The position numbers and the translations under genes were made by a program. Source: CAWINY01 sp963837635 (GTDB lineage: Bacteria > Acidobacteriota > Terriglobia > Terriglobales > Acidobacteriaceae). From it: 64,000 nt of DNA. The stretch is from positions 620,001 to 684,000 of the forward strand of contig CAWINY010000007.1 in the NCBI GenBank assembly GCA_963837635.1, in the 5' to 3' direction. The notes under the pieces were generated by a model. It searched no databases, had not been told where the DNA came from, and saw only the letters and a program-made list of their open reading frames with translations. Shown piece after piece: positions 55,713-64,000 of the stretch; position 1 is the stretch's first letter, and every line of letters starts with the position of its first letter.

Positions 55713-56585
55713 CTATAACTGCCCATCTGTGTGACGCACTACACTAGCAGCTCCTTTCCCGAGGAAGTCCACCAACTCACGGTTCACTTCCTCCGCGTGG
55801 GTCCAGCCTACGGCGTGCGGCCCGTCCTTGATCCGCACCAGATGAGCTCCCTTGATCAGCTTGGCGGTCCGTTGTCCCGATGCCTCGATGGGCACAATCC
55901 GGTCGGCTTCGCCGTGAATCACCAGGGTTGGGACATCGATCCGTGCCACATCCTTGCGGAAGTCTTCATGCCAGGTCGGCACGCAAGCAAGACTGGCCGT
56001 TGCAGAGGCGCCCGCGGCGACGTTCCAGCTTGCTTGTACGGCCTGTTCGCTGATGCGGGTTCCGAGTAAAACATCGGTGTTGTAGAAATTCTTGAAGAAT
56101 TCCGTGAAGAAAGCATAACGGTCCGCCACCACAGCTTTCTTGATCCCCTCGAACACGCTGCCGTCTACGCCTTCCGGGTTGTCAGCCGTCTTCAGCAGAA
56201 ACGGTGGAACACCCCCGATGATGACGGCTTTGCTCACGCTTTTCGACCCGTATTTGCCGATGTAGCGAGCCACCTCGCCGCCACCCATCGAGAAGCCCAC
56301 CAGCGCGAAGTTACGGAGTCTGAGCTTTGTCACCAGCTTGTGCAGGTCTCCAGCGAAAGTGTCGTAGTTGTAGCCCTCGGTTGGCCGGCTAGAGTTGCCG
56401 AACCCCCTGCGGTCGTAGGTGATGACACGGTGACCGGCAGCCAGCAGCACCGGGACCTGCTTCTCCCAGGAGGCGCCGCTCAATGGATATCCGTGGATGA
56501 GGATTACAGCATCGCCCGATCCGTGATCTTCATAGTAAAGATCGATGTCGCCGGAATTTTCTTTACCGATATGAACGTAGGGCAT
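55713..56585 (-). CDS. Alpha/beta hydrolase, haloperoxidase-like
   Basis: About 290 aa from ATG 56585, which follows AGAAGGAG closely. DAVILIHGYPLSGASWEKQV holds the oxyanion HGxP, NFALVGFSMGGGEVARYIGK the nucleophile Ser (GFSMGG), VIHGEADRIVPI the Asp and DGPHAVGWTH the His. It resembles non-heme chloroperoxidase/esterase enzymes. The last nine residues (SVVRHTDGQ) come from an IS630 right end joined to the gene, so the native C-terminus after LVDFLGKGA has been replaced. An open extension upstream to 56753 is judged non-coding. Confidence 0.88.
   Translation of the reverse strand: MPYVHIGKENSGDIDLYYEDHGSGDAVILIHGYPLSGASWEKQVPVLLAAGHRVITYDRRGFGNSSRPTEGYNYDTFAGDLHKLVTKLRLRNFALVGFSMGGGEVARYIGKYGSKSVSKAVIIGGVPPFLLKTADNPEGVDGSVFEGIKKAVVADRYAFFTEFFKNFYNTDVLLGTRISEQAVQASWNVAAGASATASLACVPTWHEDFRKDVARIDVPTLVIHGEADRIVPIEASGQRTAKLIKGAHLVRIKDGPHAVGWTHAEEVNRELVDFLGKGAASVVRHTDGQL
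55725..55746. mobile_element. Solitary IS630 right end
   Basis: ATCTGTGTGACGCACTACAC followed by TA matches the right end of the complete element (12375-12397) with one difference. No left end or transposase accompanies it. It provides the stop-proximal codons of the hydrolase. Confidence 0.75.
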
Positions 56586-56810
56586 TGAGTTTCTCCTTCT
56601 TGAGAACAGCGTTAGGCGTTTCGCCACTTTTGACTCCTGCACCCAGGCCCAAGTTGCATTCGCGTCTCTCCGCCATTGCGTATGGATTGCGGGAGAACCG
56701 TAAGCTGCCGCGCCCGCGAAGAGCTGGGCTATCGGATCAGTCGCGTGGGGCACGGGCCGACGGCCACGGTTCGGGAAACCGCTTGCCTGGCTGGTGCTGG
56801 GGAAAGAGGG

Positions 56811-57164
56811 CTACCCTGCGAGCAATTGCCGCGGCTTTCCTTTACCTCCTCCGGCAATAGTTTCATTGATCCAGGTCAGAGCAGCATACGCCGCAGGCCA
56901 GCCTATGGTGGTGATGGACAAAATCGCGACGTGGAACAGTTCGTCGGCGGTGCAGCCCGCGTCCAGGGCGTTGCGCGTAGCGGAATGCACCGCGCCCTCG
57001 TGGCGCGTGGCGATCGCAATCCCCAACTTGACCAACCGCCGCGTCTTGTCGTCCAGCGGCCCTCCGGCCTCGTGGCATTTATCCCCTAAGGCGGCAAAGG
57101 CGTCCCACACTTCTGGAAACTTTTTCCGAAAATCGAGTATGGAATCGGGCAATGGCTGCTTCAT
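56811..57164 (-). CDS. Carboxymuconolactone decarboxylase/AhpD-like protein
   Basis: 117 aa from ATG 57164, placed five bases after AGGAGGTG. FPEVWDAFAALGDKCHEAGG, DDKTRRLVKLGIAIATRHEG AVHSATRNALDAGCTADELF and ITTIGWPAAYAALTW follow the all-helical CMD fold. The HxxCxxH-type redox Cys pair of AhpD is absent (EGAVHSATRNAL), so a peroxidase role is doubtful and a decarboxylase-like or unknown role is more likely. Confidence 0.88.
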   Translation of the reverse strand: MKQPLPDSILDFRKKFPEVWDAFAALGDKCHEAGGPLDDKTRRLVKLGIAIATRHEGAVHSATRNALDAGCTADELFHVAILSITTIGWPAAYAALTWINETIAGGGKGKPRQLLAG

Positions 57165-57656
57165 CTGCACCTCCTGCATATCCTGAACGATTGATCAAAC
57201 CTCGGCCATCCGTCGTCCCAAGTAGCTCGTCAGTAGTCTCTGAATCGGCTAGCACGCCTTTTGGTCTCTTCGATTCGCCGCTGGGGTTCGCCGGTCGTCT
57301 TTACGAAGGCAGAAAATTGGCACGCGCCGAATACCGAGACACGGTTGGTCCTGTGGCTGAACGCCGAAGCGTCTGGCTAGCGGCCTGTAGTGTAAGCGCC
57401 TCGCCCCTCCGGATCATAGTGCGTAAGCCATGAATTCAGCAACTTAGAAGGACTAAAGTTCGCGGTTCAGGCTTCTTCCACAGGACTAGCGACAAACTAT
57501 TCACTTGCAGGCAAGATTTCATGCTCCTTTAATGAACGCCCGGTATCCTTGGAATATTAGCTACTCCAACACGCACTCCTCCCCACCCAGCAAGCGTTAC
57601 AACGGCGCTTGCTGGGATTGAGTGCCCGGTTGGCATCCCAGGACTATTCCGCGCCT
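57165..57656. other. Intergenic region upstream of the GH1 gene
   Basis: No gene is supported. An 11-bp inverted repeat, CCCAGCAAGCG (57586-57596) with CGCTTGCTGGG (57606-57616), lies 40 bases upstream of the GH1 start and could be an operator or attenuator. Confidence 0.5.
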
Positions 57657-59045
57657 ATGAGCCATGCCTTTCCGCCAGGATTTCTGTGGGGCATTTCCAC
57701 CTCCTCCTATCAGGTTGAGGGCGGAGTAGCCAACAGCCAGTGGTCCGACTGGGAGGCGGAGGGCCGGATTCGAGACGGCTCCCGCAGCGGACTGGCCTGC
57801 GACTGGTGGAACCGCGCGGAGGCGGATTTCGATCTGGCCGCGCAGATGGGGCTCAACGCAGTTCGGCTCTCCATCGAGTGGAGCCGGGTCGAGCCGATTG
57901 AAGGCCGCTGGGACGCGCAAGCGGTTTGCCGCTATCGCCAGATGCTGGTTGCGCTCCACGCTCGCGGCATTCGCCCCATGGTTTGCCTGCATCATTTCAC
58001 CATTCCCCGATGGCTGGCCGCGCGCGGCGGATTTCTGGCGCCGGACGCCATTTCCGCTTTTGCGGCGTTTACGCGAAGGATGGTCGAGGCGTTGCGCGAC
58101 CTCTGCCGCGATTGGGTCACCGTGAACGAACCCAACGTGTATGCCGCGTTCGGCTATTTCGCCGGAGAGTTTCCTCCCGGCCAGAAGGCCGACCTGGGCA
58201 GCACCCTTCGGATCTTATCCCGGCTCGCACAAGCGCACGCGGTGGCGTATCAGATCATCCACACCTGGCAGCCGGAGGCGCGAGTAGGCTGGGCGCAGAA
58301 CTACGTCACCTTCGCCCCGGGTAGCGGCCGCCGGCGTGACCGGCTGATCGCTAGGATTTTCGATCTGTTGTTCAATCGGACTTTTATTCACGTGCTGAGA
58401 ACCGGCCAGTTGCCCACGCCCTGGAACCGGCTGGCGGAAGAAGCACGCGCCGCGAAAGGCAACTTCGACTTTGTCGGGCTCAACGTCTACAACCGGCTGC
58501 ACGTCACCATCGACCCGCGCGCGCGGGAGACCATGTTTGCGCGCATCTTCGTGCCGGAGGACGCGCCCCAGGGTGACTGCGGAGCCGAATATCCCTACGG
58601 CGAGTGCTACCCTCAGGTGGTGCGGCACGCGGTAGAGGCGGCATCGGCGTTGGGGCGGCCAATCTACATCCTCGAAAACGGGGTGCCCGATGCGCAGGAC
58701 CGCATCCGCCCATGGCTGCTGGTGAACGTGCTGCGCGAACTTCATCAGCTCATCGCCGAAGGACACGACGTTCGCGGCTATTTTCACTGGACCCTGGTGG
58801 ATAGCTTCGAGTGGAGCGAAGGCTGGCGCCTGCGCTTCGGCCTGTACCATCTTGATCCCGCCACGCAGGTCCGCACACCGCGTCCCAGCGCGCACATCTA
58901 CTCGCGAATTGTGCGCACCGGCGTCATTCCCGATGATCTGGAAAGTTACGCCGCGTCGCCGCTATCCCCTTTGTCATTCCAAACGCAGCGAGGAATCCCT
59001 TTGCTCGCGGGCGGTGATAGCGATTCCTCGCTCCGCTCGGAATGA
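57657..59045 (+). CDS. Glycoside hydrolase family 1 enzyme (beta-glycosidase)
   Basis: About 462 aa from ATG 57657. FPPGFLWGISTSSYQVEGGV, then MGLNAVRLSIEWSRVEP, the acid/base Glu in WVTVNEPNVYAAFGY, and the nucleophile Glu in PIYILENGVPD (about residue 343), with GYFHWTLVDSFEWSEGWRLRFGLYHLD. This is a standard GH1 beta-glucosidase/galactosidase core, cytoplasmic. The last 23 residues (LSFQTQRGIPLLAGG...) are encoded by a GTCATTCC palindromic repeat (58972-59046), so the family stop has been replaced by repeat sequence. Confidence 0.93.
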   Translation: MSHAFPPGFLWGISTSSYQVEGGVANSQWSDWEAEGRIRDGSRSGLACDWWNRAEADFDLAAQMGLNAVRLSIEWSRVEPIEGRWDAQAVCRYRQMLVALHARGIRPMVCLHHFTIPRWLAARGGFLAPDAISAFAAFTRRMVEALRDLCRDWVTVNEPNVYAAFGYFAGEFPPGQKADLGSTLRILSRLAQAHAVAYQIIHTWQPEARVGWAQNYVTFAPGSGRRRDRLIARIFDLLFNRTFIHVLRTGQLPTPWNRLAEEARAAKGNFDFVGLNVYNRLHVTIDPRARETMFARIFVPEDAPQGDCGAEYPYGECYPQVVRHAVEAASALGRPIYILENGVPDAQDRIRPWLLVNVLRELHQLIAEGHDVRGYFHWTLVDSFEWSEGWRLRFGLYHLDPATQVRTPRPSAHIYSRIVRTGVIPDDLESYAASPLSPLSFQTQRGIPLLAGGDSDSSLRSE

Positions 59046-59046
59046 C
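58972..59046. repeat. GTCATTCC-family inverted repeat forming the GH1 gene end
   Basis: GTCATTCCAAACGCAGCGAG...GGAATC and GATTCCTCGCTCCGCTCGG...AATGAC form arms of a 75-base hairpin. The TGA inside its right arm is the GH1 stop codon. It may also end transcription. Confidence 0.75.
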
Positions 59047-59250
59047 AAGCGCTGGGTAAAAAGTCGTTAGCCGATATTCACGTACAATTCACTCCCTAGT
59101 AATCACTCTGTAACTGTTTATGCCTATCCTGGGATCGTGGAATTGAGCATCCACGATCGGCTTCCCCTGGCTCTTCCAAACCTGCCGGCTGTTTTTCCTT
59201 CTCCCATGGCGTCAGACCACGCCCCATTCAGTCTGGAGGAATGGACTCCG

Positions 59251-60063
59251 ATGGAAATTCCCTGGTACGACACCGTGATCCTCTCCGACCTGCACTTGGG
59301 CTCGGAAACCAGCCGTGCCGAGGAAGCCGTCGAAGTGCTACGCGGGATGCACTTCCGGCGGTTGATCCTGTTGGGCGACATCTTTTGCGATCTGAACTTC
59401 GGCCGGCTGAAGAAACATCATTGGCAGTTCCTGTCCTACATTCGCAAGCTCTCGAACCCCAAGCGCGGAGTCGAGGTGGTCTGGGTCGAGGGCAATCACG
59501 ACCATGGCTTGGCCGAAGTCATGTCGCATCTGGTCGGTATCCGCGTGTACCAGGAGTACGTCTGGGAGCATGCCGGTGAACGCCACCTCGCCATCCATGG
59601 CCATCAGTTCGACGGACTTGTGCTCAATGACTTTCTGTATCTGTGCAGTCTCGGCACCTGGATCCACTTGCTGATTCAGAAGCTGGATTCCAGGCGCAAG
59701 CGCTTGGCGCGGGTACTCGACCGGCTCAGCACACGCTGGCTGCGGCTGACTCCCAAGGTAGCGCGAGGCGCCATCGCCCGGGCCCGCGAGCGCGGCGCCA
59801 CCCGCGTGTTCTGCGGCCATACCCACCATGCGTTGTCGCTCGAGCGCGACGGCATCCGCTATTTCAACACCGGCGCCTGGACCACCTCCAAGCCCACCTT
59901 CGTCACCGTTGCCGGAGAGGAGATCAAGATTCATGAACACCTCACAGGAATTGACGATCGTCGTCCCAGCGAAGAACGAGGCAGTGCTGCTGCCGCGCCT
60001 GTTGGACTCCCTGCTCCGGCAGGACTACTCGCTGATGCCGACTACGAAAGTGTTTATTGCTGA
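59251..60063 (+). CDS. LpxH-like metallophosphoesterase
   Basis: About 270 aa from ATG 59251 (MEIPWYDTVILSDLHLGSET); ATG 59206 and GTG 59137 are alternatives. Metal motifs: ILSDLHLGS (DxH), LLGDIFCD (GD), WVEGNHDHG (GNHD), AIHGHQFD and VFCGHTHHA (GHxH). It resembles UDP-2,3-diacylglucosamine pyrophosphatase relatives; the true substrate is unknown. The natural family end (RYFNTGAWTTSKPTFVTVAG EEIKIHEH) is followed by 40 extra residues that overlap the glycosyltransferase gene in another frame, so the stop may have been lost. Confidence 0.85.
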   Translation: MEIPWYDTVILSDLHLGSETSRAEEAVEVLRGMHFRRLILLGDIFCDLNFGRLKKHHWQFLSYIRKLSNPKRGVEVVWVEGNHDHGLAEVMSHLVGIRVYQEYVWEHAGERHLAIHGHQFDGLVLNDFLYLCSLGTWIHLLIQKLDSRRKRLARVLDRLSTRWLRLTPKVARGAIARARERGATRVFCGHTHHALSLERDGIRYFNTGAWTTSKPTFVTVAGEEIKIHEHLTGIDDRRPSEERGSAAAAPVGLPAPAGLLADADYESVYC

Positions 60064-60661
60064 CGCGAACTCCAGCGACGGCACGCCGCAGATTGCGCTC
60101 TCTTATGCCGGCCGCCTGAACATCAGCATTATTCCCGGCGGCCTGCCATCCGTGGGACGCAACGCCGGCGCCCGGCGGGCCGAGAGCAAGTACGTGCTGT
60201 TCATCGACGCCGACATCGAACTGCGTGATCCCTCGCTCATCCGCCGTGCGGTCGAGACCATGAAGCACAAGGATCTGCACTGCGTCACTACTAACATCCA
60301 TTGTCGCGACGGTAGTACCGCCGACTCGCTGATCTACGCCTGCAACAATGTGTTGCAGTATCTTTCGCGCTTTTACAAGCCGTTCAGCACCGGCATGTTC
60401 ATGATGGTGGACAAGCGCCGCTTCGACGAACTCGGCGGCTTCGACGAGAAGGCTCTCTACGCCGAGGATTATCAGTTGAGCCGTCAATTTGCGCGCCGCA
60501 AGTTCCGCAACCTGCGGGGTGGCATCTACAGCACCAACCGCCGATTCGCCAAGATGGGCCGGGCTACCGTGGTCCGCATGTTCCTGAACACAGCCCTGCA
60601 CAGCGGGTCGAGCGCCTATTACCGCGACCAGCGCCACAACAACTATTGGCGCGCCTACTGA
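59933..60661 (+). CDS. Family 2 glycosyltransferase
   Basis: 242 aa from ATG 59933. ELTIVVPAKNEAVLLPRLLD, then VFIADANSSDGTPQIA, RNAGARRAESKYVLFIDADI with the DxD metal site, and GGFDEKALYAEDYQLSRQFA are GT2 motifs. No membrane helices are present. It overlaps the phosphoesterase frame by 131 bases. The pair may act on a cell-envelope glycolipid, but that is an inference. Confidence 0.9.
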   Translation: MNTSQELTIVVPAKNEAVLLPRLLDSLLRQDYSLMPTTKVFIADANSSDGTPQIALSYAGRLNISIIPGGLPSVGRNAGARRAESKYVLFIDADIELRDPSLIRRAVETMKHKDLHCVTTNIHCRDGSTADSLIYACNNVLQYLSRFYKPFSTGMFMMVDKRRFDELGGFDEKALYAEDYQLSRQFARRKFRNLRGGIYSTNRRFAKMGRATVVRMFLNTALHSGSSAYYRDQRHNNYWRAY

Positions 60662-60766
60662 GGTGGAAACACTCTCCGCTCACCGGGGTGGGGGCCTCTC
60701 CAGGAACTCGGCAAGAGGAACCACGCCGGAACCTAGAAAGCGACCACATGGAGTGGCCCCCTTGCT

Positions 60767-61180
60767 TCAGTAACGCAGCGGATCGGGCAAACATTTCCAC
60801 GCCGCAGTGGGGAAGATATACCCCCGCCAGGTCCGGTCATAGCGAAAGCCGACACGAAACACCCGCCAGTGGCCGCCGCCGTCTGGGGCGTTCATAACCA
60901 AATAGGGCGGCCAAGCAAGTCCCACATGGGTCCGCTGAGGTTTCCCAATGAGAATCAGGCGCGGTTCCCGCTCCGACTTCCACGACAGATGACGCTGCGC
61001 CCAACAGACCAGGGATGCAGCTAACCGGCGGTCGTTTCCTTGATTAATGCAGCCCTGATCCAGGCGCGTCGCAGGCGGCACATAGACCTTACATGGGTGG
61101 GGGCGAAGCATAAAGGGAACGGTTATTGCGCTTACCAGGGCGAGCACGAATCGCGCAGCAACAGGCATTGTGATCTTCAT
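60767..61180 (-). CDS. Small secreted hypothetical protein
   Basis: 137 aa from ATG 61180. It starts MKITMPVAARFVLALVSAITVPF, a likely signal peptide. The mature part (YVPPATRLDQGCINQGNDRRLAASLVCWAQ; FRVGFRYDRTWRGYIFPTAA) matches no domain I know. Two Cys could form a disulfide. It lies alone on the reverse strand between the GT2 gene and a long gap. Confidence 0.6.
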   Translation of the reverse strand: MKITMPVAARFVLALVSAITVPFMLRPHPCKVYVPPATRLDQGCINQGNDRRLAASLVCWAQRHLSWKSEREPRLILIGKPQRTHVGLAWPPYLVMNAPDGGGHWRVFRVGFRYDRTWRGYIFPTAAWKCLPDPLRY

Positions 61181-61932
61181 ACCGTCGGCCTGAATCTAAA
61201 TGGATGCTCCACAATGGCCGCGCGCCGACAGCGGATCGCAGTAAATCATTTCACTTTTTGGCTGGAATGTTCATTTTTTCGTCGAATGGGCGTTCGTTCA
61301 TCCACAGTTCATATCTAGCATTTGACATCGGAGCACGATTGTTTCCATTTCCGGAGATTGGCTTCGGTCCGCCCTATGCTTGCGTCCCAAAACGATCTCA
61401 GGCCGCTCTCGATGCGCCTTCGCTAATTGAATACCATTCTGGTCCACTAAAGCTTGGAGCTAAGTACGGGGAAGCAGCACGCATCTCATTCTGAGATGCG
61501 CCAAAGTTTGCCCAAATTGTAACAAAATGAGTCACTTAGCTGTTTATTTCCAAAACGGAAAGATGTATGCTGCCCCACATCAGTATCGTTTTCGTGGACT
61601 CGGTCTGTAGCAGTGAAGAACCTTTACAGTGTGCGTTTGAATGGTCCGCAAGCCGCTCGACAACTCGAAGCTAGCGATTCCAGCACTATTCTTTGCGGCG
61701 AGCGGAGTTCCACATTCTCCGCGGGTCGGTAGCGGCATTGAGCACACCAGGACGAACTTAGTTCCCACTGCAAGCCGGACGGCCTCAGCCGGGCCGGCGC
61801 TCACAGCATTTGCATTCCTGCTCCAAACTTGTGGTCTGACCAGCTTGCTGCGGAATTAGCAGCGAGTACGGGGTTGCTCCTGAACTGGCGCGAGCCGGTG
61901 CAGGAGCCGTAGTTGAGGGGGAGGATTTTGAA
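61181..61932. other. Long intergenic region upstream of the NtrC-type gene
   Basis: About 750 bases with no credible gene or repeat. It is richer in A/T than its surroundings, and a GGGGGAGGA ribosome-binding site precedes the next start. It could hold promoter and regulatory sequence or a decayed gene. Confidence 0.45.
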
Positions 61933-63336
61933 ATGTTTGCTGCTGCGGCTGCTCCCGCGCGCGAGGTACGGGAGGTCATTGCCAACCTGCTCGTAGTGGA
62001 TGACGAGCGCGCCATTCGGGAAGGATGCCGCGAGGCCGCGCAAGCCATGGGGTTCACCGCCTTCATGGCCGAAAACGCGGAGCAGGCCTACAAGGTGCTC
62101 GATTCCCAGGGTATCGATGCCGTGCTGCTGGATCTCAAAACTCCCGGGGCGGCGGGTCTGGAGGCGCTGCGCCTGATTCGGAACCGGCGTCCGGAAGCAA
62201 TCGTAATCGTGATGACCGGATACGCCACGGTCCAGTCCGCCGTGCAATCGATGAAATTCGGCGCCTACGACTATCTCACCAAACCGTTCAGCCTGGAAGA
62301 ACTCCGTTCCGTGCTCAGCCGGGTGGCGGAAGAGGTGAGGACCGCGGCCGAGAAACGCCTGCTGCGCGAGAAAATGCGGGGGCGTCAGGGCTTCGGTCCC
62401 ATCATCGGCCACTCCCCGGAAATGGAGCGGCTGTATCGCATCATGGCCAAGGCGGCGCAGAGTACACATCCGGTGCTGATTCTGGGCGAGAGCGGCACGG
62501 GGAAAGAATTGGTGGCGCAGGCCATCCACTTCTCGGGACCGTTTCGGGACAAGACGTTCATCCCGGTGGATTGCGGATCTCTGGTGCCATCCCTGATCGA
62601 GAGTGAGCTATTCGGTCACGTGCGGGGCGCCTTCACCGGCGCTGTGCGCTCCAAAGACGGCCTGTTGACGGCGGCCGAAGGCGGTACGGTGTTTCTGGAT
62701 GAAGTAGGCGAACTCTCGCTTGATCTGCAGTCCAAGCTGCTGCGCGCCATCCAGGAGCATGAGATCCGGCCGGTCGGGAGCACCAAGCGGGTGGCGATCC
62801 ATGTGCGCATTTTGGCGGCTACGAATCACGACCTGGAGAATGCGGTGGCCGAAGGCAAGTTCCGGCGGGACCTGTATTTCCGCCTGAACGTGCTCACCCT
62901 GCGCTTGCCCGCGTTGCGCCAGCGGAAGCTGGATATTTTCGCGCTGGTGGCCCACTTTATGGATCGCCTGAATCGGGGTATGGCGGAGCCGCGCAGCCTC
63001 AGCGAGGAGGCCCTGAAGGCCCTGACCACCTACGACTGGCCGGGGAATGTGCGCGAGCTGGAGAACTGCCTGGAACGGGCTTGCACCCTGAGTTCCGGGC
63101 CACTGCTGCACGTGTCGGATCTGTCCACGCCGGTGCAGGATGCCTATCATCACGGCGTGACGGTTGTGCCAGCTGGGGCGGCACGCGTGGTCCCGATCGC
63201 CGACTTGGAGAGGCAGGCCATCGTTTCCGCCATCGAGCAGTTACACGGGGACAAGCTGCTGGCTGCCCGCTTGCTGGGAATCGGGAAAACCACGCTCTAT
63301 CGCAAGCTGAAGGAATACGGCATTTCCCATGACTGA
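61933..63336 (+). CDS. NtrC-type sigma-54-dependent response regulator
   Basis: 467 aa from ATG 61933. Receiver domain (LLVVDDERAIREGCREAA; phospho-Asp in AVLLDLKTPG; VMTGYATVQSAV; YLTKPFSLEEL), residues 15-130. AAA+ domain: LGESGTGKELVAQAIH (Walker A), ESELFGHVRGAFTGAVRSKDG with the sigma-54-contacting GAFTGA, GGTVFLDEVGELSLDLQSKL (Walker B) and RRDLYFRLNVLTLRLPALR. The C-terminal Fis-type HTH is DKLLAARLLGIGKTTLYRKL. It activates RpoN promoters upon phosphorylation; its kinase is not in the window. Confidence 0.95.
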   Translation: MFAAAAAPAREVREVIANLLVVDDERAIREGCREAAQAMGFTAFMAENAEQAYKVLDSQGIDAVLLDLKTPGAAGLEALRLIRNRRPEAIVIVMTGYATVQSAVQSMKFGAYDYLTKPFSLEELRSVLSRVAEEVRTAAEKRLLREKMRGRQGFGPIIGHSPEMERLYRIMAKAAQSTHPVLILGESGTGKELVAQAIHFSGPFRDKTFIPVDCGSLVPSLIESELFGHVRGAFTGAVRSKDGLLTAAEGGTVFLDEVGELSLDLQSKLLRAIQEHEIRPVGSTKRVAIHVRILAATNHDLENAVAEGKFRRDLYFRLNVLTLRLPALRQRKLDIFALVAHFMDRLNRGMAEPRSLSEEALKALTTYDWPGNVRELENCLERACTLSSGPLLHVSDLSTPVQDAYHHGVTVVPAGAARVVPIADLERQAIVSAIEQLHGDKLLAARLLGIGKTTLYRKLKEYGISHD

Positions 63337-63459
63337 ACGGGAGCGCGTTCCATACCGGGAAGCCGGGGACGGCGCCCCACGCTCGATATCCTGTAACTCT
63401 TGCTTTTTCAATCACGCCAAAGATGGAAAGATGGCGAGTGAACTGCATAGAAGATCGGT

Positions 63460-63948
63460 ATGATGCTACTTGTAAGTGGTTCCGCATGCAGTCCCGCATG
63501 CCGCTCCCGGCTGGCGCAGGAGACCGGGGAGAAGGTCAACCAGGCGGAGAGCGTGTGGCAGGCACGCTGCATGCTTCGCGAGGGCGGCTATAACCTCATC
63601 GTCATCGACCAGAACCTCATGGAACCCGACCCGCTGGCACTGGATAACATGCTGCAAGAGGTGGGCGGGGCGATTCCCGTGTATGTGAATTTTGCGGTGA
63701 ACAACGTTGACCGCCTGGTGCGCGAGGTTCGCATTGCCTCGCGGCGTGCGCAATATGAACGCCAGGCCGCCATGTGCGCGGCCGCGCAAAGCTTGCGCAA
63801 TGAATTGCGGGATGCGGTGACCGGCATTCTGCTTTCCACCGACTTGGCGCTGGCGGAGAGCGGCCTGCCTGAGACTGCGGCCGTGAAGATCAAAGTCGTG
63901 CGCGATCTCGCCGATGAAATGCGCAAACATCTGGAGATTACTACCTAG
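63460..63948 (+). CDS. Degenerate receiver protein with a DHp-like helix pair
   Basis: 162 aa from ATG 63460. Residues 1-80 have a receiver-like pattern (MLLVSGSACSPACRSRLAQE; GGYNLIVIDQNLMEPDP with Asp at the phosphorylation position) but the N-terminal acidic pair is missing. Residues 105-160 (SLRNELRDAVTGILLSTDLA LAESGLP) look like a histidine-kinase DHp helix pair without the His. It lies 124 bp downstream of the NtrC-type gene. It may modulate that system or act as a scaffold; the function is inferred. Confidence 0.65.
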   Translation: MMLLVSGSACSPACRSRLAQETGEKVNQAESVWQARCMLREGGYNLIVIDQNLMEPDPLALDNMLQEVGGAIPVYVNFAVNNVDRLVREVRIASRRAQYERQAAMCAAAQSLRNELRDAVTGILLSTDLALAESGLPETAAVKIKVVRDLADEMRKHLEITT

Positions 63949-63965
63949 GGAAGCCTCCCACCTGG

Positions 63966-64000
63966 CAGTCAGCCATCAGCCATCAGCCGTCAGCCATCAG
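63966..64000. repeat. CAGTCAGCCATCAGCCATCAG string
   Basis: A tandem run of CAGCCAT/CAGTCAG words at the window edge. It is the inverse complement of the GGCTGATGGCTGA strings at about 6889 and 8703. Confidence 0.6.

Noticed and set aside
57152..57433. 93-codon open frame before the GH1 gene
   Set aside because: Ser/Pro-rich low-complexity product overlapping the ribosome-binding site of the reverse CMD gene.
61204..61494. 96-codon open frame in the gap before the NtrC-type gene
   Set aside because: No ribosome-binding site, no domain, and irregular codon use.

Overview
The window looks like a chromosomal contig from a high-GC Gram-negative soil bacterium, most likely Acidobacteriota of the Koribacter/Sulfotelmatobacter type. 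That placement is an inference. It rests on the mix of housekeeping genes, a paired MoxR-like ATPase and VWA protein, and several dispersed intergenic repeat families of the style of that phylum (GTCATCCTGAGC and GTCATTCC palindromes, GGTGCCCC...GGGGCACC palindromes, and CAGTGGTCAGTGG, ATCAGCGG and CCACGGAGACACGGAG strings). There is no rRNA or CRISPR array. Two tRNA genes are present, Arg-CCU and Asn-GUU.

Layout. 1-9.98 kb: partial ABC exporter, topA (split by two apparent frameshifts), dprA, an FAD oxidoreductase, and the MoxR/VWA pair. 10-16.3 kb: a TIR-domain gene interrupted by an IS630-family element, an IS5-family (IS427-type) element, guaA, and the first copy of a 1169-bp IS5-family element. 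16.5-31.4 kb: conserved chromosomal block with leuS, terC-like, nadB, aroB, ubiE/menG, tRNA-Arg, an HNH nuclease gene, a secreted M28 peptidase, tatC and tatA/B, a ctpA-type peptidase (one frameshift), a zinc-ribbon membrane protein and an MFS carrier. 31.5-37 kb: tRNA-Asn followed by a mobile-element graveyard with tyrosine-integrase pieces, IS481 and IS3 relics, and a DUF3800 gene cut by the second, identical IS5 copy in opposite orientation.

36.9-48.8 kb: a [NiFe] hydrogenase island. hypFCDE runs forward and meets hypAB, which runs in reverse. A second reverse operon then encodes a TusA-like protein, the small and large hydrogenase subunits, a maturation protease, HdrA and MvhD. This amounts to an Mvh-type cytoplasmic hydrogenase joined to HdrA without HdrB or HdrC, so its electron acceptor is not evident. 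It is the most interesting functional module in the window.

49.4-57.2 kb: a decaying accessory stretch with a chemoreceptor reduced to its two ends around an IS4-type fragment, a frameshifted EAL-HDOD gene, a small AraC-type protein, an AbiE toxin-antitoxin pair whose toxin has an in-frame amber codon, a Fic protein, an alpha/beta hydrolase whose tail is made from an IS630 end, and a carboxymuconolactone decarboxylase-like protein. 57.6-64 kb: a GH1 glycosidase, an LpxH-like phosphoesterase overlapping a GT2 glycosyltransferase, a small secreted protein, an NtrC-type sigma-54 regulator and a degenerate receiver/DHp protein.

Two themes recur. Transposons and frameshifts have broken many accessory genes, mainly defence and sensing genes. 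Palindromic repeats have also entered coding sequences: they supply in-frame peptide segments in leuS and hypF, a C-terminal tail in the GH1 enzyme and, apparently, the signal-peptide core of the M28 peptidase. Some frameshifts, notably in topA and ctpA, may be sequencing or assembly errors.
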